Positions 33,850-44,351 of a stretch of DNA of 64,000 nt are shown here, piece by piece. The position numbers were made by a program, and so were the translations under genes. Origin of the DNA: Liolophura sinensis (lineage: Eukaryota; Mollusca; Polyplacophora; Chitonida; Chitonidae); NCBI RefSeq assembly GCF_032854445.1, contig NC_088303.1, positions 24,717,265-24,781,264 on the forward strand. The letters are read 5' to 3'. Under the pieces are notes generated by a model that saw only the letters and a program-made list of their open reading frames with translations, searched no databases and had not been told where the DNA came from. The number at the start of each line of letters is the position of its first letter. The first letter of the stretch is position 1.

Positions 33850-34995
33850 GATGTTCAGAGGACACTAACAGTTTACCCCAAACTGGAAAACCTTGGTTCT
33901 TTATGAGATATCTGCTTGAGGACGCCAACAGTTTACCCCAAACTGGAGAGTGAGTGAGTGCTTGGGATTTAACGGAGTGCTCAACAATTTTTCAGTCACA
34001 TGACGACGAAGGAATCATTAAAAGTATCTAATGTGCCTCCTTGTTGCAGGAGGGGATTTCCACCGCTCTTTTATCTAGTGCTGCTTCTCTGAGACACCTT
34101 GTCGAAGGGTGTCTCTTTGGTTTCTCTGCAATCCGCCCCGCCCGAGCCATTATACTGATACGGGTCAACCATTCATTGCACTATCCCCATAATGCCGAAC
34201 GCACAGCGAGGAAGCTGCAACTTCCTCTTTTAAAGTTTTAGGTGTGACTCAACGTAGGATTGACCCTGGATCTTCTGCTCCCTAAGCGGACGCTCTACCA
34301 ACTGTGCTAGCGGGGCTGGTCCCAACTGCAAAATCTTGGATCTTATATGTGTGATCTCTGTGCAAGGGCTCCAAGAGTTTACCCCAAACTGGAGAATCTT
34401 TGTTCATATATGAGTAATATTTACTTGGGGACGTTAACAGTTTGCCCCAATCTGGAGAATCTTGGTTCTTATACACGGAAATCTGTGCGCGATGACGTCA
34501 TCCAAGACTGGAGAACCTTTGTGCTTGTAGGAGTAAATCTTGGCGCAAAGACGCCACTCAAAACTGGAGAATCGTGGATGTTATATGACTGTCTGCGCGA
34601 GGACGCCAGCAGTTTACCCCAAACTCGAGAATCTTGGATCTTGTATTTCTAATGTCTGCACGAGGACGCCAGCAGTTCAACCCAAACTGGAGAATTTTGG
34701 ATCTTTTACGGCTAATGTGTGCCCGAGGACACCAGCAGTTTACCCCAAACTGGAGAATGTTGGATCTTTTATGAGTAATGTCTGCACGAGAACACCAACA
34801 GTTTACCCCAAACTGGAGAATCTTGCTTCTGATATGTGTAAATCTCTGCGCGAGGAAGCCAACACTTTACCCCAACCTGGGGAATCCTGGATCTTACACG
34901 AGTAAATGTCTGCACGAGGACGCCAACTGTATACCATAACTGGAGAATCTTTGATCTTACACGAGTAAGTCTCTGCGCGAGAACGCCTACATTTT
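33850..34995 (+). repeat. 60-63-bp minisatellite, ~13 copies, split by a SINE
   Basis: The unit is a variant of 'GCACGAGGACGCCAACAG', 'TTTACCCCAAACTGGAGAAT' and CTTGGATCTTATATGAGTAATGTCT. Copies recur about every 60-64 bases. Several consecutive units are near 63 bp, so a frame stays open across them (34540-34905) and reads a 21-residue repeat with the core VYPKLENLGS. A SINE (33948-34319) sits inside the second copy. Confidence 0.9.
33948..34319 (-). mobile_element. SINE family B, type 1 head, full length
   Basis: On the minus strand: a tRNA-like head with CAGTTGGTAGAGCGTCCGC (A box) and a degenerate B box, the body with 'GACCCGTATCAGTATAATGG', and the tail 'TGACTGAAAAATTGTTGAG' ending in CAAGCACTCACTCAC. 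It interrupts the 63-bp minisatellite. The flanking duplication is unclear because the target is itself repeated. Confidence 0.85.
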
Positions 34996-36020
34996 ACCTC
35001 AAAGAATCAAGGGCAGGGTTTTGTTGGAGAAAATATCTGCGTTTTTCAATGCGCAAGGGAAGATTAAATTCATCTTGTTTTCAATTCTTTTCACCTGCTT
35101 TATACATCACTATTTCATTATAGTACTGATGACAACACAGATATGGACACATTGTTTTCTTCAGAATGCTAACTGTACAAACGCGGGAAAGTTGGGACAT
35201 ACACATATAGCTATCACGATACGTGCAGGGACAAGATGATCTGAAGGCATCTCTTTAGTATCTCTTTAGTATTCCTCACGAGAAAGACATTTTGCCATGT
35301 ATTAAGTATAAGTAATTATAACTGCACAAAAATACGTCTTCGTATAAATGCCTTTATTCGACTTTCCTATATATACGTAAGGTAATGAAACAACCCGGTG
35401 AAATCCGGCCTCTTTTTCAGTTTACGTCAGTTATGGTTTTATTCCAACGGTTCCTGCAAACGCTTAATTGTTATACTCATAACGTGTTTATAAAAGTACA
35501 TCATAGGCGCCAAATTTCCTTTTGTTCATATCCATGGTAAATCGACATAAACATCACATTTGTTTCCCTATTTGTTAACCCGATATTCACTTTTCACCTA
35601 TGAGCAGTGTTCCTTTTATTATTCTTTGTGGTTAAGTGTACGTTTTCGTCATTTCCTTTCAAGTCATTTTCTCCCCATGCCTTTCCCGGTATCAGTAAGC
35701 AAGGAATTGTTACAACTTTATATAGAACCTATATAGAACATTTAGCATTTGCTTACAAATCTGTTTACTTCCCTTTCTTTCGTTGTATTATCCTGTACAC
35801 GTACACTGTACATAGTGTAAAATGTTCTAGATATTTTAATTAAATCATTGCCATCTCCCAACACTGTTTCAGCAGCTAATTGCCAGCTTTAACAGTGATT
35901 CGGCATTAGCCAATAAAATGCCTATATAAACAATTTAGCATTACAGCTTCCATGTACGTTATCACGTGGAGGATGATTTGTTCCGCATGTACAGATGTAC
36001 GCAGGCCTACATATGGCATA
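34996..36020 (+). other. Intergenic, no gene seen
   Basis: AT-rich. Open frames at 35021-35239 and 35607-35843 are short and hydrophobic, without context. Confidence 0.5.
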
Positions 36021-36311
36021 GCCCGCTTCGGTGGCCTAATGGTTGGAGCGTAAAATCAGGAGACCCGGGATCAAACCGGTACCGGTTTGCAGTCTCCGGT
36101 GTTGCAGGTTGGGGCTCAACACTAAGAGGATAGAGCCAGGAAACAGGACTGGTAGGCCCGGTATCGGCACAATGTGACTAGCTGAGGTGTCATATCTGGC
36201 GACATGAATTTGCCCTGTCACAAGAGATCATAGTATATATACGCAAACCTAATGACCATTCGTCGTCATATGACTGAAAAATTGTTAATTACGACGTTAA
36301 ACCCCAAGCAT
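36021..36311 (+). mobile_element. SINE family B, type 2 head
   Basis: The head 'CCCGCTTCGGTGGCCTAATGG' differs from type 1, but the body (GACTGGTAGGCCCGGTATCGG) and the tail (CATATGACTGAAAAATTGTT, ACGACGTTAAACCCCAAGC) are shared. It is followed by a CATA microsatellite at about 36311-36341. Confidence 0.82.
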
Positions 36312-36655
36312 ACATGCATACATACATACATACATACATGTAACATAATATACTCTCCTATAACAAGTGGAATCTTTTATAATAATTGTTCAACCGTGGT
36401 ATTAACAACTTGGTTCCATAAGGAGTAGGCAAATAGACCACGTCATTCTCTTAGTCGTTCTTTCGTCGATGACAATCAGGTACAGACTGATTACTCTATC
36501 ATCCCTTTATTCAAACGATTGTCTCGCGCGATTTTGCCTTTTCGTGCAATCCCATGAAGATTAGAACCACTTTCCTGATCAAGGACATATAGTTCCACTC
36601 TAACCAGTGAACAAAGCATACTTCACGTGTATCCTGGTTGAGTGTAGATTTTTCT

Positions 36656-38179
36656 TCAGAACTTCTCCATTTCATTGTTGTCTATAAAGCTTTTGTTGTG
36701 TTCGATGTGGTTTACATGTACTACATCGGGCTGCGAATGTGAGAAGTCCTCGGAAACGGTAGGCTTTGGTCCTCGAGATTTTAGGTATTGAGCGATGCAA
36801 AACACTAAAACCACAATAAGCAGAAGAATTGTTCCCAAAGTCACAGACACTGTCAGTTTCAGGGATGGTCGCGTGGTTGGCCTGCATAAAATTTGATCTC
36901 GCGGGATCTCGTTAAACGGCGTCCCACGTGACTTCTTCGGATAGTAACAGGGCAGTTTTCGCAGGTAGTCATATTTGGCCATGTCTGTGGCAGATAAGGA
37001 AAACAAGTAGCTATTGTCACCACACTTGCATGATAAAGGGTTACCGGTCAAGATCACAGTGGCTGTGTGCAGATGCGTCAATATCCTGAATCCCTTCTTG
37101 CTGATTTTAGAGATGTTGTTGTGAGACAGGTCTATTATACCTGGAGGCCCTGTGCTCATTCCGTGGTAGTCCACAAAGTCAAATCCTGTTACGGAATTCC
37201 TGGACAAGTCTAAATGTTGTAGCTTAGGAAACTTAAAACGCCATGAGGTTAGTTCGTGAGGCACTGAGGTTACACCGATATCTGACAAGTTGTATGCTAG
37301 CAATGCCGGGTAGGAAGCCTTGAACTGCATGAAGAGAAAGTGCTGTCGTCCCAAGTACCTATTACCACTTTCGTCCATATGCAGGAGACTATGGTAGTGG
37401 CACATAATCGGATTTTCCTGTAGATTAGATACAGGTATGAATGTTTTGGCGCTTTTCAGGACTCGGCGCGACATGTCCAACTTCGTCAACCTAGATTTAG
37501 TGTTCTCCTGGAAATTGATAAACTTGTGAGTGAGACTTCGAAGGACAAGGCTTCTGAGCGAAAGAGGCCCGCAAAAGACATCTTTAGATAAGTTCTTGCC
37601 ATTGTCCATAACAAAACCCATTGCGGTCAAGTCGCGATACATTAAACAATCGCTAATGTGTAAAACTCGAAGAGAGTCCGACAATCCTAATAAGTGGGCG
37701 GACAAGAGTTCCCTCTCATAATCCATTAAAGCACAGTTTTCCACTTTCAGATAAACAAGGTTTCGAGCTTTCATTGGCCAGGGTAGTCTGAGGATACCTT
37801 GGTGGCGGACTGGGCAGTTCACGTGTAAAGCTATCTGGACACTGTGGGCTTTGGCAGCCCAAGACCGGAAGTCGGTCCATTGTAAGTCGTCTCGGTCAGT
37901 TAGGCTGCAGAACACACGCACGAGTAACCTGGACGTACTTACGTGAGAATACTCGTCCCCAACAGGCACCGACGGCACACTCTGTTGACACGCTCTCTTC
38001 CAAGCTGGGGGAAAAGGCGAGGGACGGAACCCTGTGCTTGAAGCGGGAAATGCAGTAACTGTATTTAAAAGTTCTATCATACAGAACGCGACCATAGCAA
38101 TGGACATTCGACACGCCATGACGACAGGAGAAGATCGGTGACTACGTAGCATCGACCTCCTGTGTATCGTTATCACCAT
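36656..38179 (-). CDS. Leucine-rich repeat single-pass membrane protein (no TIR)
   Basis: One uninterrupted frame of 507 codons. The first Met gives a 20-residue polar lead; Met21 (at 38119) directly precedes a signal-peptide-like stretch (MSIAMVAFCMIELL), so 38119 is the likelier start. Several LRR cores follow, clearest at LQHLDLSRNSVTGF and GIIDLSHNNISKI. An LRR C-terminal cap spans about residues 380-441 with the NPLSCKCGDN start and two more Cys (PCYYP, ILCRP). A hydrophobic membrane segment lies at about 442-466 and a 41-residue cytoplasmic tail follows. The build resembles a Toll-type ectodomain, but no TIR or other signalling domain is present, so it may be a co-receptor, adhesion or pattern-recognition protein. 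Ligand and pathway are unknown. The lack of introns fits many LRR receptors. Promoter elements were not identified. Confidence 0.85.
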   Translation of the reverse strand: MVITIHRRSMLRSHRSSPVVMACRMSIAMVAFCMIELLNTVTAFPASSTGFRPSPFPPAWKRACQQSVPSVPVGDEYSHVSTSRLLVRVFCSLTDRDDLQWTDFRSWAAKAHSVQIALHVNCPVRHQGILRLPWPMKARNLVYLKVENCALMDYERELLSAHLLGLSDSLRVLHISDCLMYRDLTAMGFVMDNGKNLSKDVFCGPLSLRSLVLRSLTHKFINFQENTKSRLTKLDMSRRVLKSAKTFIPVSNLQENPIMCHYHSLLHMDESGNRYLGRQHFLFMQFKASYPALLAYNLSDIGVTSVPHELTSWRFKFPKLQHLDLSRNSVTGFDFVDYHGMSTGPPGIIDLSHNNISKISKKGFRILTHLHTATVILTGNPLSCKCGDNSYLFSLSATDMAKYDYLRKLPCYYPKKSRGTPFNEIPRDQILCRPTTRPSLKLTVSVTLGTILLLIVVLVFCIAQYLKSRGPKPTVSEDFSHSQPDVVHVNHIEHNKSFIDNNEMEKF

Positions 38180-39650
38180 GAAGCCAGCATATGAATCAGG
38201 GTTTCATCTGGATTCTGTACATGCGCCTTTAAGTCAGTCACGGCGAAGAGCATATTTATATATCTGTATATATTGGTACATAAGGACCATCTATCCAGCG
38301 CTGTGTTTCCTCCACGGGATCTGATTGGATGGGATGTAATACACATGTGTAAGCATTCCTGAATCACGACAAGCTTGCCGCTGATTGGTTGGGGACGTCT
38401 CAGTTTCCTGTATTCAGTTTTACAACGTTCTGTTGGCTGCTAGGCTAATAAGCCCCCAGGCACTGCTATGTCTTCATTTCTTTTGTTCATTTTTCCGGCT
38501 TAAGGGACAATGCAAGTATGTTCTCACAGAAAGAAAACAACACGAATACTGATAAAATTACTCACGATGTTTACATTGTATAGACCTACTTTGCTAAATA
38601 CGTGTGAAGGACGTCTCTTTTACGTTTAATAACATTTGTAACAAACATGGTTTGACTGGTAAAATACAATACTTAGGTGATGCTTATCGTACTTATAAAA
38701 AAAAATGTGGCTGTCAAAAAGCTCCGCTGCTGCCTGCACCGATGTTTGATTATAGTCCCGTCAATAACCGCAAGGCCAGTTCCCAAAATGACGTTTAACA
38801 CAACTCACTAGAACCGGGAAAGTATATAAAGAACGAAATTGGGACGGAATCATTCAAAAGGGAAGCAGTCAACAGTTTTCAGTCTTGTTGGACAGAAGCA
38901 AGGAATACTCTCCGCGAATGAGTGAAATCAGTATTCAAACTGTGTACTATGCTATAGTATATAAGTTGTGGAGGATAAAATGTGATAAAATATGTATCTC
39001 AGTTGCGTTTTGATTGCAACTGTTCATATATGGCTCATCAACACGATGAATATACAGCCCTTAGCCCCGGGATAAGCGGAATTAGACTCTATCAAGGAGC
39101 AGAGTGCCTGAGATGTTGGACGCTACGCCAATATTTCGTTAAAGAGAATTACACCCAAAGAAACATAGGGTGAAGGCGTAATTCTAGACAAGTGACGTCT
39201 AATATACTGCAACTAACATCTTGTAAACACATAAAAGACCGTATTTCACCGGTCAAGTGTGACCATTTGCTAACTGCCACATTCTGGCGCTCGTTGCTGT
39301 CTTCGTAAACTAGGATTCTGCTGGAGGACTAAGCATCTCCAAGGCCTGGTGCCTATGCATTGCTTTATTGTGATTGTACAATATATGTGATGACAACACA
39401 TCATTTTTAGTAATTCTGGACCAGAGAGGTGTAATAATTTGCAACTAACTTCAATGGAATTTTTTTACCCAATTCTGCTTTAGCAATGGTGTTATACAAT
39501 AAAACCTCAACTGAGGTAAATAGACAAGAGGCTGTATTTCACCGGTTACGTGTGACCATTTGCCAATTTTCACACTGTCGTCGCTGCTCTGCTTTTACTC
39601 TTTATGCTGTCTCTTATTTTTGATGGAATGACCTTGACACACCAGTTTTT
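38180..39650 (+). other. Intergenic upstream of the LRR gene
   Basis: No gene was recognised. A pair of similar stretches occurs near 39230-39300 and 39530-39590 ('TATTTCACCGGT..GTGTGACCATTTGC'), indicating an old local duplication about 300 bases apart. Confidence 0.5.
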
Positions 39651-39699
39651 GCAGCAATAACTTGAGACGTTGATCGAAATTGTCACATAATTCCGAGGC

Positions 39700-40950
39700 T
39701 CTAACAAATACTATACAAAGCTATCCAAGTAAGGATAACTTACAATGTCAAAACTATCCATCTTATAAAGTCAATGAGATGGGAAACTGATCTGGCTTTT
39801 GTGCAAGTATATGTCCAGATAACATGTACCCTCTGAATGGTGGGTCTGTCGTTTTCTAGAAATCCAGCCAATACGGATATATATCTTCCACAGCCTTTAT
39901 TCTATATGGATTGTTTAAAGCCAGCAGGTCGTCAATATACCGTTTAGTGAATGAGAAAAATCGGGCCTGGTGAGGATTACCCTTTAATAGTTTCTGCATA
40001 CAGTCGAATTCATACGAGAACAGGTACATAGGTCAGTCAAAAGTGGAATACAATTTGCACCCAATGGGATACCTATACATTGTTGATATATGGTTTCCCC
40101 GAATTTCACATAGATGAACATCGAAACATCCCATGAATGCTAACCCTTATGTTCAGTGGAACTGAAGAAGGATTTTTTGCCTTTGACTTTAATGTAACGA
40201 TGACAAGGTTTATTAAAAATTGTTGGTAAAACTCTGTCAAATAAGTCTTTGTGAGGAATAGTAGTACAGTGTAGAGCGTTGGGAAATCTCAAATGAAGAT
40301 GTTCTCAAAACGTACGTGTACTTGGGCCTCTAGTTCTTCAGTGAGACGATTGCAGTTTTTAAGAATCCCCATGCAGTTCACGGCTGAATTTTTTTACAAT
40401 TGTACAACGGTACTTTTTCCAAAATGACTATACTTTTTGTAGTGCTATCGTTAAGTGAGTAGATAGAAGTTTGGTGGTACAGCCACTTGACCCCACAACA
40501 TATAAAACGAGCTTTGTATGGGGATTTACACATTTTTGGAATCCAGTAATGTTGTGGTATACCGGCGTGATGGCAAGGTACGGGTAGACGCCTTTATTTA
40601 AGAGAGGATTGATGAAAAAATGACGATCTTTGAAATTTGTTTGTGACGGGTCCGAAGTTAGAGAGCCGAGAAATATAAATATGAGAGCTATATATGATAA
40701 GAAAATTGTCCTTTCGGTGCTTGAAAACCGCAAAAGTGGTCAAAACGGGAGATGGTAGAACCTTCAGTCCTTGACAATTGCACTCCATCATATGAATGCT
40801 CATACAAAAGCCAAAGGAGTTCTGAAGGACCCTGCCGTACAAAAGGTGCTTGGCGATCCTGCCAGACAGAAAAGCGTTTTGGTTTTTGTACAGATGCAGA
40901 TTCAGGTAATAAATGCCATCTGGTGAGTTTATAGCTTCTGGTCAACTAGC
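39700..40950 (-). mobile_element. Reverse-transcriptase fossil, Penelope-like or related retroelement
   Basis: The minus strand carries reverse-transcriptase signatures in collinear but broken frames: an upstream GSSGCTTKLL block near 40.5 kb, GIPLGANC near 40050-40075 and RYIDDLLALNN near 39907-39942. This set and order resemble Penelope-like reverse transcriptases found in many marine invertebrates, although I cannot exclude another class. It is clearly broken in many places and no ends were found, so it is an old remnant. Confidence 0.6.
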
Positions 40951-41201
40951 AATTTTACGATGCGGATATGGCCATATATACATTCGCTGCATGGTTTGGC
41001 GGCATTTGCTTCTTGTAACGCATTATACACAAAGGTATTCGGTTCATGTGGCAACGATGCCATGCATATATAATTATAAACGTTATCTGCCTGAATCGAT
41101 GACAAATGGTTTTTGTGGTATTTATATGAAGCTATGCTTACTCGATCACGCACATTCCTGTGTATGATATACTTAAGTTTATGAACCCGATGGCAATTAA
41201 A

Positions 41202-41532
41202 TGAATGACTGCTTGGGGGTAACGTCGTACTTAGCTATTTTCAGCGATATGATGACAAGGAGCCATTAGATGTGTGTACATACACTCTGTCCCCTTGTGA
41301 CAGGGCGAGTCCATGCCGCCAAAGTGCTGTCGCCGAAAACACAAGGCATGGCACACCGTCCACTCACATTATACTGACACCGGGTCAACCAGTCCTGTTT
41401 TTTGCTCTAATTTCATAGTGCTGAGCGCCAAGTGGAGAGGCAACAAGCACCATTTTGAAAGTCTTTGGTGTGACCAAGGTCTCCCGACTTCGAGGCGAAC
41501 GCTCTAACCATTAGGCCACCGAAGTGGTTCCA
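41202..41532 (-). mobile_element. SINE family B, type 2 head, full length with target-site duplication
   Basis: On the minus strand it starts CCACTTCGGTGGCCTAATGG and ends with 'ACGACGTTACCCCCAAGCAG' and TCATTCAT. The 12-bp direct repeat ATGGCAATTAAA flanks it exactly (41190-41201 and 41533-41544), which fixes both ends. Confidence 0.92.
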
Positions 41533-42089
41533 ATGGCAATTAAACGATGCTTACATGATCAGATAAGCTACAATAGTTGCATGGGTTATACTTAGTTTTT
41601 GATGCATATATTTTTGCAAAGAAACGACGCCTACGAGAACAAACTTGAACTTGATATATTCTATAGATTGGACGTAATCCATGTCCGTCACTACTATACT
41701 TGTATAAGTTGTTTAGGAACATATGAGGTCATTGATGCTTATCTCAACATCTAACATCCATTTATCCGAATTCCTTGTAAAATAAGTACAACTAAACAAT
41801 TTATATAACTAATCAATCGATACTACTGGAGACTATATTTTTTCAGGGGAAGTAACTCTAATAGGAATCTCGTTGAAATTGTAATGCTTAGTGCCCCAGG
41901 AGAATCTTGGTTTATTAACCGGTTTAGGTTTCATCACAGCAACATTGATATTTCTTCGCTGTGACCATGTATCTTTACTAAAACGGCGATTAGGTACCTC
42001 TTGTGGAACACTTTGTGGGCAATGTACTGACGTTGAAGATTTGTCCGTACAAGCTTATTTATGTTTTTATTATTTGTTCATTTAATTGG

Positions 42090-42325
42090 TATACGACGGC
42101 GGTCAGCTTTGTGGTGGAAGGAAAAAGAGCAGAGCCCGAGAGAAGCTCACGATTATCCACAGGCTTCCCCAGACCTTCCCATGTACGGCCGGAGAGGAAG
42201 TGTACTGGTTCTGATATAAAAGACTATAGGTTATAATTTATTTATTTATTTATTTGGTTGGTGTTTTACGCCGTACTCAAAAATATTTCACTTATATGAC
42301 GGCGGGCAGCATTGTGGTGGGTATT
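42090..42325 (-). mobile_element. SINE family A fragments, two adjacent
   Basis: One stretch (42090-42200) matches the family A body from ACGACGGCGG to GTACGGCCGGAGAGGAAG. A second (42237-42322) is the tail and start of the body of another copy (TTATTTATTTATTTGG..GTTTTACGCCGTACTC). Both are truncated, with about 40 bases between them. Confidence 0.75.
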
Positions 42326-43372
42326 GGTTATCATGTACAAAGACTCAAAAGTAAATGGGTAAATTGTAGCAACTTGGCTTAAGCAGAATTAGGTAAAACA
42401 ATTTCAGTGATGTTAATTGCATTTTACTGGACGTCGTTGGTCCAGTCAAAATTTTGTATTTTCATCACATTTAGTAAACCTTAACATGAAAAGAAGGGGA
42501 TGATGGGTCCAACTGTAGGAATCCCACCCAACGGTACAAGCACGTAACGGTCATATCGACGTAATGCCTACATTGCTGAATGCCATGATAGTTACATTTT
42601 AGCCCAGAATCCTAGTTTATGCAAGAATACAATATAAGCAACTACAGTACAGGAAGTAATATGAGAGCAGCGACATGGTGACATTTGGCGCCCGCTTTAC
42701 CGCACCATTTCTTTTGTTCGCGAGCCTGAGGCAGACAGAAAACGGAATAATCGCAATAAAGCGCAAGTTTAGTGTGGATTTACTATGGAGCGCTCTAAAC
42801 CAGGCCTACTTTGTTACATGGCATGAAATAATTAAGGGCTATTATGTAATTCGTACGATTAATTAAGAGTTAATGGTCGTAAATCACGTGACTCAGCTTT
42901 CCCTGTTCAGCCGTTATACTGCAGTCGACATTCCATTCTACCACGTGCCAGAAGACGCCAAATGTCTAGTAACTGTCGCACAGAAGCCTTGTACATAAGC
43001 AGTCATTAAACCCGCATGTCTGTCACATTGTATATGGACCATGGATATTCTACGCCTTGTGATGGTATACATTTGGAAAACAGAAATAATTATGTTTGTT
43101 CGGTTATAACTGTGACATATAAATGTGCCAAGTATCGTATAGGTTTACGTACCGGAACAATTTTGTACAGTGTGTATTTCCATCTGAAATGGTGGCATTT
43201 CATTGGTAGAAATGTAGCATTTTTATGTCAGCCGCCAGTCATGGAATGACACCTCCCGCCGCCAATGGTCGTAGTAGTCGGAGAAACTGTAATTAATTAA
43301 TTTAAACAAAAACCACGCCAAAAAAAAAAGGTTGCAAGTATAGTAAACAGAGTTCTATATCCAAACTGCAAT
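42326..43372 (+). other. Intergenic, no gene seen
   Basis: Short open frames only, with no family resemblance. Confidence 0.5.
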
Positions 43373-43712
43373 GAGTGAGTGAGTGAGTGCTTGGGGTTTA
43401 ACGTACATAACAATTTTTCAGTCATATGACGACGAAGGAATCCTTACAGTGCATGTAATGTGCCTTCTTCTTGCAGGCGGATTTCCATCGCTCTTATATA
43501 GTGCTGCTTTACTGAGACGCTTTACCGAAGGAAAGTAAGCTGTCCCGCCCGAGCCCTTATACTGATACGGGTTAACCAGTCATTGCACTATCCCTTCATG
43601 CTGAACGCCAAACTTCCTCTTTTAAGGTCTTAGGTGTGACTCAACCCAGGATTGACCCTGGATCTACCGCCTCCCGAAGCGGACGCTCTACCAACTGTGC
43701 TATCGGGGGCCG
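43373..43712 (-). mobile_element. SINE family B, type 1 head
   Basis: Minus orientation. The plus strand begins GAGTGAGTGAGTGCTTGGGG and ends in the reverse complement of the tRNA-like head (GGACGCTCTACCAACTGTGC). It has small internal deletions compared with 62924-63289. Confidence 0.85.
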
Positions 43713-44305
43713 GTATATCAGCAATGACACCGAGAATGAAACACAACACAACAATTAAACACAGAGCAAATTTATCAACACCGATTTTGAGAACCGGATT
43801 TCTCCGGCAAAGATTTCCTCTTTCTGAACCAGTAAACAGTCAAGGCACGAGTTCGGAACTATTAGCTGTATCATTTACATTGTATAGTTATTTTGATTTT
43901 GTCAGTATTTGCTTCATTAAATCAGTTTGTGTTACACTTACATGACAGTATATGCATGATTAAGTCTAAAATGGAGGAAACTCACCTGGAGGTAAGAGGA
44001 TACCCCCGCGCCCTTGAGATCGCTGATAAACTTCCAGGCGTAAGGTTGCAATATATATAGTCTTTGGCATGTTGTCTCAAACATATGTCTAACCTCAGTG
44101 TCTTAGTGTCTGTGGTTTAGGTTCGAAGTTGACTTCTCTGCTTTCAGTGGCCCCATGTTGTTAACAGTCTTAGTTGTCAAACGCTGAAGAGGTGTGATAC
44201 TATCGCACTTCATGGCACAACTTTTATTTAAAGTCTTCATATAAACCAGCAGTTTAAACATACCGAATCTAATGCCATGAAACCCATCCACACATTCACA
44301 TCATA

Positions 44306-44339
44306 GTGAGTGAGTGAGTGACTGCTTGGGGTTTAATGT
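44306..44339 (-). mobile_element. SINE family B micro-insertion (34 bp), 5'-truncated
   Basis: Only the last 34 bases of the family B tail are present (GTGAGTGAGTGAGTGACTGC...). They are flanked by the perfect 12-bp duplication ATTCACATCATA at 44294-44305 and 44340-44351. This is the signature of target-primed reverse transcription that stopped very early. Confidence 0.85.
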
Positions 44340-44351
44340 ATTCACATCATA

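Noticed and set aside
34540-34905. Protein-coding gene for a 121-residue repeat protein
   Set aside because: The frame is explained by a 63-bp minisatellite unit; there is no start, splice or homology support.
36021-36095. tRNA gene
   Set aside because: The tRNA-like head belongs to a SINE with body and tail; the arms do not pair as a functional tRNA. The same applies to the heads at 6320, 41500 and 62924.
33949-43400. CRISPR-like array from GAGTGAGTGAGTG runs and regular repeats
   Set aside because: These are SINE tails and minisatellites in an animal genome; there are no spacers of constant length and no cas genes.
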